Shown in pieces: positions 1-6,876 of a stretch of DNA of 64,000 nucleotides. This DNA is from Armatimonadota bacterium (lineage in GTDB: Bacteria > Armatimonadota > UBA5829): the NCBI GenBank assembly GCA_023474015.1, contig JAMCYN010000092.1:62001-126000 (forward strand). The letters run 5' to 3'. A program made the translations under genes and the position numbers. Below the pieces are notes generated by a model. That model did not search any database and was not told the DNA's origin. It saw only the letters and a list, made by a program, of their open reading frames with translations. The number at the start of each line of letters is the position of its first letter. The first letter of the stretch is position 1.

Positions 1-459
1 AAGCCCACCCCGACCGGCAAGATCGTGCTCGATTTTCTAAATGGGAAGATGACAGGGTATGTCGATACCGGGCTGAACCTGATCGCGGTCGAGGATGTCG
101 CCGAGGGTCACCTGCTGGCCGCCGAGAAGGGCAAAGTGGGGGAACGCTACGTCCTGGGCAACCGCAACGTCACGTTGAAAGAAATCCTCGATATACTCGC
201 CTCTATCACATCGCGCAACCCGCCCACTTTGCGGGTTCCTCGATGGGCCGCCCTCGCAGCGGCGATAGTCGATACGGCCGCCGCCAGGCTATCCGACAGA
301 GAACCCAACATACCGATCGAGGGCGTGCTGATGTCGAGAAAGAAAATGTTCTTCTCCGCCGAGAAGGCCGCGCGTGAACTGAATCTGCCACAGAGTTCGA
401 TTGAAGACGCGCTGGCAAGGTCAGTAAGGTGGTTCCAAAACAATGGCTATGTGAGGTAA
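1..459 (+). CDS. hpnA: NAD-dependent sugar epimerase, C-terminal part (HpnA-like)
   Basis: The reading frame is open from base 1, so the gene begins outside the window and only about 152 C-terminal residues are seen. The segment GYVDTGLNLIAVEDVAEGHL followed by GERYVLGNRNVTLKEI is typical of extended short-chain dehydrogenase/epimerases of the hopanoid-associated HpnA group, which act on sugar or isoprenoid-linked substrates with NAD(P). The Rossmann glycine motif and the catalytic Tyr-x3-Lys lie upstream and cannot be checked. The family is clear; the HpnA subgroup is an inference from the C-terminal signature. A convergent membrane-protein gene follows after 7 bases. Confidence 0.75.
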   Translation, partial: KPTPTGKIVLDFLNGKMTGYVDTGLNLIAVEDVAEGHLLAAEKGKVGERYVLGNRNVTLKEILDILASITSRNPPTLRVPRWAALAAAIVDTAAARLSDREPNIPIEGVLMSRKKMFFSAEKAARELNLPQSSIEDALARSVRWFQNNGYVR

Positions 460-466
460 TCGGATA

Positions 467-769
467 CTAGAATCCCAGGTTGATTATCACAAACAGCACC
501 AGGTAAACGCCGACATACGCCACAATCGTCGCGCGGAGCATTATGCGAACGAATCTCGGACGATACTGCTTGCACCACTCGAATATGAATATCGGCAGGA
601 AAACCAGGGCCACCTTCATCATTATGAACGTGCCCACGCCGAACTTCAAGTAAAACGCCATCAGCGAGTTGCCTTCATAGGCGTGCTTGCCCCTGAGCAG
701 CAACAGCGTGCTGATCAAATCAATCGCACATAGCGCGGTCAACACCAGGCTTTCCTTCGTAAGCGTCAT
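467..769 (-). CDS. Small membrane protein, DUF5658-like
   Basis: This 100-residue protein is almost entirely hydrophobic, with about three membrane segments (roughly residues 8-26, 40-64 and 77-98) joined by basic loops such as CKQYRPRFVR. The first segment carries a polar pair (CAIDLIST) like that of the small DUF5658 inner-membrane family, whose role is unknown. It is convergent with the epimerase fragment and has no operon partner. Membrane location is seen in the sequence; the family name is my recollection of the pattern and is tentative. Confidence 0.6.
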   Translation of the reverse strand: MTLTKESLVLTALCAIDLISTLLLLRGKHAYEGNSLMAFYLKFGVGTFIMMKVALVFLPIFIFEWCKQYRPRFVRIMLRATIVAYVGVYLVLFVIINLGF

Positions 770-962
770 CTCAGTCCTCGGATATCTCCATAATCCTTAT
801 TCCCGCTTTTTTCACGAAATTTCCAACCTACATTGTGCATAGGCGTCAAAAGGCGATTCATACTTGCATTCACCTCCACCTTCTTGTTTAGTTTCCCGAC
901 GCTTGTAGCAATAAACTCAATGAGGATGCGGCGGTTATGAAGTATTATTGAGGTGGGTCACA

Positions 963-1235
963 ATGATCGGAAGGCGCGGAAGAAACAGGAGAATCTTGTT
1001 GGTAACGATAGGGATATTGGCCCTTTGCGTGGTCTACGTTGCGATAGCGCAATCTTATTGGGAGACCAAGGCCAAGGTAGACGCGAATCAGTTCCTCAGC
1101 CCCTGGGACATGTCATACGCTCCACGGGAGACCAGGCAACCGTCCGCGTCAGGACCTGTGAAGCAAACTCGCTACGTCCAGCACGACATCACAATGCGGG
1201 TAGCAACGGCGGACATGCGTTCTGCGTCCAGGTAG
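963..1235 (+). CDS. Hypothetical single-pass membrane protein
   Basis: A 90-residue frame. The ATG at 963 is preceded by GAGGTGGG at the right distance, so I prefer it to the TTG at 948. Basic residues (RRGRNRR) precede one membrane segment, about residues 12-31 (LLVTIGILALCVVYVAIA), and the rest is a polar tail of about 55 residues without recognisable motifs. The positive-inside pattern suggests a cytoplasmic N-terminus and an exported tail. An overlapping frame starting at 953 lacks the membrane segment and is less likely. I do not recognise a family. Confidence 0.5.
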   Translation: MIGRRGRNRRILLVTIGILALCVVYVAIAQSYWETKAKVDANQFLSPWDMSYAPRETRQPSASGPVKQTRYVQHDITMRVATADMRSASR

Positions 1236-1265
1236 CTACTGGTGAGACATAAGGAGCTATCACTA

Positions 1266-2036
1266 TCACTTCGGCGGGGGGTTGTAGAACGGATTATCCC
1301 ATTTCCCCGTGTTGTCGATAAATTTCTGGCGCTCCACAGGCGTGACCGTCTGGACGTGCTGATCGAGGAAAAGCACGTTCATACACCTGACTTCCTGCGG
1401 CGAAACTCTCGTGGGCGGGTTGAAGTAGTCGTTCCTGTCTCGTTGCACGCGCCGCCCAGTGTGGAAGTCGGGCCAGTAATCCGCCAGCAGAATATCCTGC
1501 TTGTGGTTGCGCCACATTAGAGGCTTACGCGGCACAACGTCTTCCTTCACATAGGGATCATCCTCCTTACCCTCTATGGTACTCACCATATAGGCAGTCG
1601 GACCGGGATACAGATAGCTTGAACCGCAGAAGAACCAGAAAGGCATGTCCAACTCGCTCATTCCCCGATATACGTCGCCTGGGCATACCCAGAGGCGTTT
1701 CGGCTGCTGGCGAGCCTTATCTAAGTCGTCGCTCGTCGTGTGAATCTCGTTGAGGAGATCGGATTTTGATGCGGCAATGTAGTCCGGCACAAGCGGCAGT
1801 GGACAAAGCATCCACTTGTTCTTATATAGAGAAGGCGGACATGGCAGGCCGTAGCCATTGTTGTCGTCCATATATCGGGTGATTGCTGCGCCGAGCTGTT
1901 TGAGATCAACAATGCAGACGCGCATCCTGGCCGCTTCCTTGGCCTGAAGTATCACGGGCGCAAGCATAGCCGCCAAGATGGCAATAACAGCTATCACCAC
2001 CAGCAACTCCACCAACGTGTAGCCGCGGTTTCTCAT
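1266..2036 (-). CDS. Type II/IV pseudopilin-like protein with prepilin N-terminus
   Basis: A 256-residue protein beginning [20 protein letters not shown]. This is a class III prepilin signal: a short basic leader, cleavage after Gly, Glu at +5 of the mature protein, then a long hydrophobic helix. The body has no cysteine pattern. Near the C-terminus, [12 protein letters not shown] matches the H-X9-DG type end found in large families of such proteins in Planctomycetes and Armatimonadota. It should be processed by a PilD-type peptidase and placed in the inner membrane or a pseudopilus. It stands alone, away from secretion ATPases, which is usual for this expanded family. Confidence 0.85.
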   Translation of the reverse strand: MRNRGYTLVELLVVIAVIAILAAMLAPVILQAKEAARMRVCIVDLKQLGAAITRYMDDNNGYGLPCPPSLYKNKWMLCPLPLVPDYIAASKSDLLNEIHTTSDDLDKARQQPKRLWVCPGDVYRGMSELDMPFWFFCGSSYLYPGPTAYMVSTIEGKEDDPYVKEDVVPRKPLMWRNHKQDILLADYWPDFHTGRRVQRDRNDYFNPPTRVSPQEVRCMNVLFLDQHVQTVTPVERQKFIDNTGKWDNPFYNPPPK

Positions 2037-2373
2037 CGCGTCCGGACTCCATTTCCCGTCATCGGGGCAGCATTAGCGGGAAAACTGCACACACCTTCCC
2101 ACTCATTTGCATTCTACACCACGCAAGTCAAGCTGACAATCATCCATCTCGCTTATTGTGTATAGTACGCCCGCACTAGCCTGCTGTAATACCAAAGAAC
2201 TATTGCTTGACGAAAAGTAAAAGCAGGTATATGATTCCTGCATAGCTAAGTATGATAATGGACATGGCTGTGGGCGACTCAACCATCCACGCTTTGAATT
2301 GTAGCACAATCACAGTCTAAGTCAAGTCTGTCGGCATTGGAGGGCTATTACGGAAGAAACAGGAAAAGAAAAA
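2037..2373. other. Intergenic region, divergent, no gene
   Basis: This gap of 337 bases between divergent genes has no convincing coding frame. The only structure I can support is a promoter candidate pointing to the response-regulator gene, listed separately. Confidence 0.5.
2207..2235 (+). promoter_or_regulatory. Candidate sigma-70 promoter for the two-component pair
   Basis: TTGACG and TATGAT are separated by 17 bases. Transcription would start near 2242, giving a leader of about 130 bases before the GTG at 2374. The assignment rests on pattern only. Confidence 0.4.
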
Positions 2374-3015
2374 GTGACGGTTCTGATAGCCGACGACCAT
2401 GGCATCCTGAGAGAAGGACTTCGGGGCCTGCTCGAGGAATATGGTGACCTGGTAATTGTGGACGAGGCTACCACCGGCGCACAGGCGGTGAGCAAAGCAA
2501 AGGAGCTGAAGCCGAGCATTCTACTGCTTGATCTGATCATGCCGGAGATGGGAGGCGTCGAGGTGCTGGAAGCGCTCGCCGCCGAAGCACTGCCGACCAA
2601 GGTAATCGTGCTCACCGGCGCGGACGATGACGAACTCCTCGCTCGCTGTATTCAGAGCGGGGCAATGGGCTATTTGCTTAAGGACGCGGCGTCGAATCAA
2701 CTCGTCGACGCGATCCGCACTGTGGCTGAGGGTGGTTGCTGGCTGCCCGCCGACCTGACCGGCAAGTTGTTCCATGGCATGGCAAAGAAATCTCAGGGAG
2801 GAGATTCCGCAAGGATATCGCTGCTCACCGCGCGCGAGATGGAGGTGCTCAAACTCCTCGGTGAAGCAAAGACCAACGGTGAAATCGCCGATCAACTGTA
2901 CATAAGCGAGCACACCGCTAAGGTGCATGTCAGCCGGATACTGGAAAAGCTGGGCTTGTCGTCTCGATCTGAAGCGGTGAGATTCGCCATTCGCAGCGGA
3001 ATCGTGCAGGCATAG
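2374..3015 (+). CDS. Response regulator, NarL/FixJ family
   Basis: A 213-residue DNA-binding response regulator. The receiver domain covers about residues 1-118, with acidic pair D7/D8, phosphoacceptor D53 (LLLDLIMPEMGG), T81 and K103. A LuxR-type helix-turn-helix covers about 148-205 (LTAREMEVLKLLGEAKTNGE). The start is GTG at 2374 behind AGGAAAAG. The sensor kinase gene begins 5 bases after the stop, so the two form an operon and a cognate pair. It should activate or repress promoters when phosphorylated; the target genes are not evident. All catalytic receiver residues are present. Confidence 0.95.
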   Translation: MTVLIADDHGILREGLRGLLEEYGDLVIVDEATTGAQAVSKAKELKPSILLLDLIMPEMGGVEVLEALAAEALPTKVIVLTGADDDELLARCIQSGAMGYLLKDAASNQLVDAIRTVAEGGCWLPADLTGKLFHGMAKKSQGGDSARISLLTAREMEVLKLLGEAKTNGEIADQLYISEHTAKVHVSRILEKLGLSSRSEAVRFAIRSGIVQA

Positions 3016-3020
3016 CCCAA

Positions 3021-4712
3021 ATGAGGTCTTCGCAAGTCTATAGCCTAACGTCGGAAAGACTCTCCGTCGAGCGCCAACTGGCGGCCATACGGCTGCTTAT
3101 GTCGCTCACCACCTCCCTCCTGCTGCTCAAGTTCTACTTCGATCAGAGCCTTCCTGGAGCGAGCGGGCCGGATATCGAGCATGTCGGAATCGGCAGCATC
3201 GCCGTGCTGATCGCGCTTTTCGCAATCTACAGCGCCGGCATTTGGGCGTGGCTCAAGTGGCGCCCCGACGGGTTGATCTCGGCGATGGCGATCAGCAGCG
3301 TGCTGGAAGTAATGCTCATAATCTATCTTCTGCGCAGCCCGGCGGCCTCAGAAATCCCATTCTACCTCTGGTATGTATTCTATGTCGCGAGCGTCGCCAT
3401 GCGCTACGGATGGCGGCTGTCGATATTGGCCCTCAGCGCGAGCATCGGCTCGTTTGTGATTAGCAACTTGGTGGAAGGGCAATATGTTGTTCAAATACTT
3501 TCGAACCTCGGATTTACGGCGTTCCTGCTGGTCCTCGCGTTCTTCTTCGGCCAGATATCGGAGAGGCAATTCAACTACCAGGCAAGTCTTTCCATAGTCA
3601 ACGAGTTCAGGGCCGAGCTCGCCGGACTGACCACCACCTCGGAGATCATCAACCACCTGCTCGTAAGGGCGCGAGACATACTGAGGGTCGAACAGGCATG
3701 GTTCCTGCCTGCGCGCAGGGGAGCCGACGGCTCGGAGGCGCCGGGGCTGCGGTCCGCGGGCGCCGACCCCGTGCTGCTGTCTACTTTCCGCGAGGGCGGC
3801 GCGGATTGGAACGTAGAGGAAATCCTAAATGGTCAACGTGCGCTTGTCTCCAACACCCCTCACGCCGACTCTTCTCTGCCGAAAGGGGTCGCGGCGAGGC
3901 TGGGCCTCAAGAACCTGGCTGCGGCGCCGCTGATCGTCGGTGGGATACACGTGGGGGTGGTGTATGCCGCGAATAAGAAGGAAAGTCCGCTGTCGAACCA
4001 GGACCTACGGCTCCTTGAACTCATCGCGACGCAGGCCGCTCCGGTCGTCGAAAACGCCCTGCTCTGGGAACGGCTGCGGGAGGCCGCCACGTCCGAGGAA
4101 CGCATCCGCATCGCCAGAGATTTGCACGACAACTTCCTTCAGACCCTTGCCGCGATCAAGCTCCACCTGGAGCGCTGCAAGCTGCTGGTCCAGAAAGACA
4201 CCACGCGCGCCCTCGACGGCATAGACAAGATCCACCAGATCGCCTCACGCGGCTTGGGCGAAGTGCGGGCGTATCTTTCCGAACTCCGAGTCATGGGCCC
4301 CGAGCCCAGCCGTTTCCGCCAGGCCATCGAGCGTGCCTCCGCTGAAGCGGCAACCAAGGCCGGCTTCAAGACTCACCTCGAAGTACACCTCCCCGATGAA
4401 TGCCTGCCGCCAAATGTGGCCCTCGCCGCGTTCCAAATACTCCGCGAATTGCTCAACAACGCCGCTTCACACTCGGGCGCGGAGCACGTTCAGGTGAGGG
4501 TGTTCACCGAGGAGGGCAACCTTGTTCTCGAAATCGAAGACGATGGCAAGGGCTTCGACGTGGCCAGTGTACGGGCTGAAAAGGCGTCGCAGGGTCACCT
4601 CGGCCTTGTGGGGGTCGAAGAACGCGCCAAGCAGTCGAATGGAACTCTCACGGTGACAAGCCAGCCCGGCAAGGGTACCCGCGCCACGGCATATCTAGCC
4701 CTGCAAAGTTGA
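3021..4712 (+). CDS. Sensor histidine kinase, NarL-type (7TM/GAF/HisKA_3/HATPase)
   Basis: A 563-residue membrane kinase. About six hydrophobic segments lie between residues 20 and 185, followed by a GAF domain (about 205-340). A HisKA_3 dimerisation helix holds the phosphorylated histidine H369 in the motif ARDLHDN. The HATPase_c domain (about 455-560) shows the N box ELLNNAASHS, the G1 box EDDGKGFD and the G2 box GHLGLVGVEERA. It partners the response regulator just upstream. The signal is unknown: the membrane part looks like a sensor of the 7TM type, and the GAF domain could bind a small ligand. The promoter of the next gene overlaps its stop codon. Confidence 0.93.
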   Translation: MRSSQVYSLTSERLSVERQLAAIRLLMSLTTSLLLLKFYFDQSLPGASGPDIEHVGIGSIAVLIALFAIYSAGIWAWLKWRPDGLISAMAISSVLEVMLIIYLLRSPAASEIPFYLWYVFYVASVAMRYGWRLSILALSASIGSFVISNLVEGQYVVQILSNLGFTAFLLVLAFFFGQISERQFNYQASLSIVNEFRAELAGLTTTSEIINHLLVRARDILRVEQAWFLPARRGADGSEAPGLRSAGADPVLLSTFREGGADWNVEEILNGQRALVSNTPHADSSLPKGVAARLGLKNLAAAPLIVGGIHVGVVYAANKKESPLSNQDLRLLELIATQAAPVVENALLWERLREAATSEERIRIARDLHDNFLQTLAAIKLHLERCKLLVQKDTTRALDGIDKIHQIASRGLGEVRAYLSELRVMGPEPSRFRQAIERASAEAATKAGFKTHLEVHLPDECLPPNVALAAFQILRELLNNAASHSGAEHVQVRVFTEEGNLVLEIEDDGKGFDVASVRAEKASQGHLGLVGVEERAKQSNGTLTVTSQPGKGTRATAYLALQS

Positions 4713-4737
4713 CCCCTTTCAGATTCTGAGATATACT
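4709..4737 (+). promoter_or_regulatory. Sigma-70 promoter of the YebC gene
   Basis: TTGACC and TATACT are separated by 17 bases and overlap the stop of the kinase gene. The start of transcription would be near 4744, leaving a leader of about 58 bases. Confidence 0.65.
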
Positions 4738-4801
4738 AGGATTGCGCGTGAGCGCGATTAGTGACACGCCACGCCATTTGACAAACGAGGTGCCTTCATA
4801 A

Positions 4802-5554
4802 ATGTCAGGTCATTCCAAGTGGCATAATATTCGCCTGCGCAAGGGAAAGCAGGACGCCCAGAGGAGCAAGCTCTTCACCAAGATGGCCCGCGAGATCATC
4901 GTGGCGGCGAAGGATGGCGGCGGCAACCCGGACGCCAACCTGCGCTTGCGCCTCGCCATCCAGAAAGCCCGCGAGGTCAGTATGCCCAACGACAATATCA
5001 AGCGCGCAATCCAGCGTGGAACGGGCGGGGGCGACGGGGCCAACTTCGATGAGGTCACATATGAAGGCTACGGGCCGGCGGGGGTGGCAATACTGGTCGC
5101 ATGCCTGACCGACAACCGCAACCGCACTGTGGCGGAGCTTCGCAACGTCTTCACGAAGACCGGCGGAAATCTCGGTGAGAGCGGCTGCGTGGGATGGATG
5201 TTTGACGCGAAAGGCCTGATCGAAATACCCGGGGACAAGTCCGACGAAGAGACGGTTATGATGGCGACCCTGGACGCGGGCGCGGAAGACATAAGGATGG
5301 AAGACGGCACTATCGAGGTCCTATGCCAGCCGGTGGACCTTGCGAAGGTCCGAGAGGCGATCGAGGAGGCCGGGATCGAGTACACGTCCGCCGAGTTCAC
5401 GATGCTCCCCCAGAACTCTGTTAGAGTCGAGGATACGAAGGAAGCCGCTCGCATATTAAGGCTGATGGATGCCCTGGAAGACCTCGACGACGTCCAGCAG
5501 GCCTACGCGAACTTCGATATCCCGGACGACATTATGCAGGAAGTCGCCGGCTAG
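4802..5554 (+). CDS. yebC: YebC/PmpR/TACO1 family protein
   Basis: A 250-residue protein with the family's N-terminal signature MSGHSKWHNIRLRKGKQDA and the conserved GxNPDANLRLRLAIQKARE region. Length and the three-domain fold pattern are normal. Family members were first described as transcription regulators, and more recent work gives a role in relieving ribosome stalling at proline-rich stretches, so the exact job is open. The ATG follows GAGGTG. It is transcribed from its own promoter. In many genomes yebC lies near ruvC or ruvA, but not here. Confidence 0.95.
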   Translation: MSGHSKWHNIRLRKGKQDAQRSKLFTKMAREIIVAAKDGGGNPDANLRLRLAIQKAREVSMPNDNIKRAIQRGTGGGDGANFDEVTYEGYGPAGVAILVACLTDNRNRTVAELRNVFTKTGGNLGESGCVGWMFDAKGLIEIPGDKSDEETVMMATLDAGAEDIRMEDGTIEVLCQPVDLAKVREAIEEAGIEYTSAEFTMLPQNSVRVEDTKEAARILRLMDALEDLDDVQQAYANFDIPDDIMQEVAG

Positions 5555-5627
5555 GCAACAATTTATTTTGAAAACCGCGAACCGCAAGCCCGGTTCCGCC
5601 GTCTAACAAACCGGACGGTATCTCGAA

Positions 5628-5852
5628 ATGATAAGACTGAGAGTCGAATGGCGATGTGCATGCTCCGGCTGTGGAACGGAGCTGGTCACCGATTTCTTCG
5701 ATGACTCGGTGGATGTTGCCGCCTGCCCGTGGTGCGGATGCATCGCGGATTCCCCTCACGCCTCGACCAGCGACGCTATGCGGGAGTATATCGCAAAAGC
5801 GATCAAGGACATCGAGGACAAGGCCAATAGAAAGGTCCCGGTCAAAGGCTAG
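5628..5852 (+). CDS. Small zinc-ribbon-like protein, function unknown
   Basis: A 74-residue protein with cysteines arranged as CACSGCG and CPWCGC about 23 residues apart, which suggests one treble-clef or ribbon zinc site. The C-terminal third (REYIAKAIKDIEDKANRK) is a charged helix. There is no signal or membrane segment. It follows yebC by 73 bases on the same strand and may be cotranscribed. I do not recognise a named family. The cysteine spacing makes it likely to be a real gene. Confidence 0.6.
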   Translation: MIRLRVEWRCACSGCGTELVTDFFDDSVDVAACPWCGCIADSPHASTSDAMREYIAKAIKDIEDKANRKVPVKG

Positions 5853-5914
5853 GGCAGGAATTTCCAGCCCCTCTCTTTCCTTTCGCGCTTTTACAGTTAT
5901 TACCGTTTACAGTT

Positions 5915-5983
5915 ATTTCGGGAAACCCTTTCCCGAAATGCCCCCGCTTACCGAGATGTATCGGGAAAAGGGTTTCCCGATAC
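5915..5983. repeat. Twin hairpins sharing one inverted word
   Basis: Two palindromes lie 18 bases apart. Positions 5915-5939 have 11-base arms (ATTTCGGGAAA) with a 3-base loop, and 5958-5983 have 11-base arms (GTATCGGGAAA) with a 4-base loop. The loop-and-flank word GGGAAACCC of the first is the inverse of the second's, so the two can also pair with each other. They end the yebC transcription unit and precede the iron promoter. Confidence 0.7.
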
Positions 5984-6050
5984 AACGGAAGCACGCGCCT
6001 TTGCGATTAGAAAGCTACCCTGAATGTGGGACGCACCCCTATCGTTTTTG

Positions 6051-6080
6051 TTGACAGCTTCGCCGCCCCTATGGTATAGT
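6051..6080 (+). promoter_or_regulatory. Sigma-70 promoter of the feo operon
   Basis: TTGACA (6051-6056) and TATAGT (6075-6080) are separated by 18 bases. The -10 element runs into the DtxR-type palindrome, so a bound repressor would block RNA polymerase. Confidence 0.75.
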
Positions 6081-6109
6081 TAGGTATGGCTAACTTAGGC
6101 ATACCTAAC
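6079..6109. promoter_or_regulatory. DtxR/IdeR/MntR-type operator
   Basis: This 31-base dyad has outer arms GTTAGGTATG and CATACCTAAC and a nearly symmetric centre (GCTAACTTAGG). The TTAGG...CCTAA halves resemble the known DtxR/IdeR box. It covers the -10 element and transcription start of the operon that itself encodes a DtxR-family repressor, so metal-dependent autoregulation is the natural reading. Confidence 0.75.
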
Positions 6110-6127
6110 TGATCCTTGGAGGCAGCT

Positions 6128-6868
6128 ATGGCCACGCCGGAAGCGAAACTATCACGATCACTCGAAGACTACCTCGAGGCGATCTATAACCTCAAGGTCA
6201 GAAACCAGTTCGCGCGCGTCAAAGACATCGCGCGGCTGATGGAAGTCAAGATGCCGTCCGTCACGGAAGCCATTCGCTCTCTGACCTCCAGGGGGTTAGT
6301 CAAACACCAGCCCTACGAGAACGTCGAACTCACCGAGGAAGGTCTCGACCGCGCCCGCGGGATAGCCCACCGCCACAGCGCCGTCAAGGAGTTCCTGACA
6401 AGCGTTCTGGGGCTGAACGAAAGTGACGCCGAGACCGAGGCGTGCGGCATCGAGCACGCCATCCGGCCCGACACGCTGGATAAACTCCTGAAGTTCGTCG
6501 ACTTCGTGCGCGCGTGCGGGGGCGACAATCCCATGAAACTAGACGACTTCAAGCACTACATCGAGCACAACGCCTACCCCGACGGCTGCGATTACCGGCC
6601 GGCCCGACCGGGCGTATGCGGACTACGCTCGACCATCACCTCCACCAAGATGAGTGATCTGTGCCCGGGGATGACGGGCCGCATCGCGTTCGTCTCCGGC
6701 AAGGGCCAGATTCGCAAGCGGCTGATGGAGATGGGGCTGACTTCGGACACAAAGTTCGAGGTCATCAGAGTCGCCCCACTCGGCGATCCGGTCGAGATCA
6801 AGATACGAGGCTACCACCTGTCGCTGCGCAAGAACGAGGCACACCACATCGAAGTCGAACTGGAGTAG
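6128..6868 (+). CDS. DtxR-family metal-dependent repressor fused to a FeoA domain
   Basis: The preferred start is the ATG at 6128 behind GGAGG (6118-6122), giving 246 residues. An N-terminal winged helix (KLSRSLEDYLEAIYNLKV... MPSVTEAIRSLTSRGLV) is followed by the metal-binding and dimerisation domain (RHSAVKEFL... ACGIEHAIRPDTLDKL). A C-terminal SH3-like FeoA domain covers about residues 175-246 (CPGMTGRIAFV... RLMEMGLTSDTKFEV... GYHLSLRKNEA). It probably senses Fe(II) or Mn(II) and represses its own operon through the upstream palindrome. The feoB gene follows after 8 bases, which favours iron. No separate feoA gene is present. Confidence 0.93.
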   Translation: MATPEAKLSRSLEDYLEAIYNLKVRNQFARVKDIARLMEVKMPSVTEAIRSLTSRGLVKHQPYENVELTEEGLDRARGIAHRHSAVKEFLTSVLGLNESDAETEACGIEHAIRPDTLDKLLKFVDFVRACGGDNPMKLDDFKHYIEHNAYPDGCDYRPARPGVCGLRSTITSTKMSDLCPGMTGRIAFVSGKGQIRKRLMEMGLTSDTKFEVIRVAPLGDPVEIKIRGYHLSLRKNEAHHIEVELE

Positions 6869-6876
6869 AAGCGAAC

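Noticed and set aside
6661..6876. Upstream extension of feoB into the repressor gene
   Set aside because: It would overlap the FeoA domain of the repressor by 200 bases in another frame; the ATG at 6877 after the repressor stop is better.
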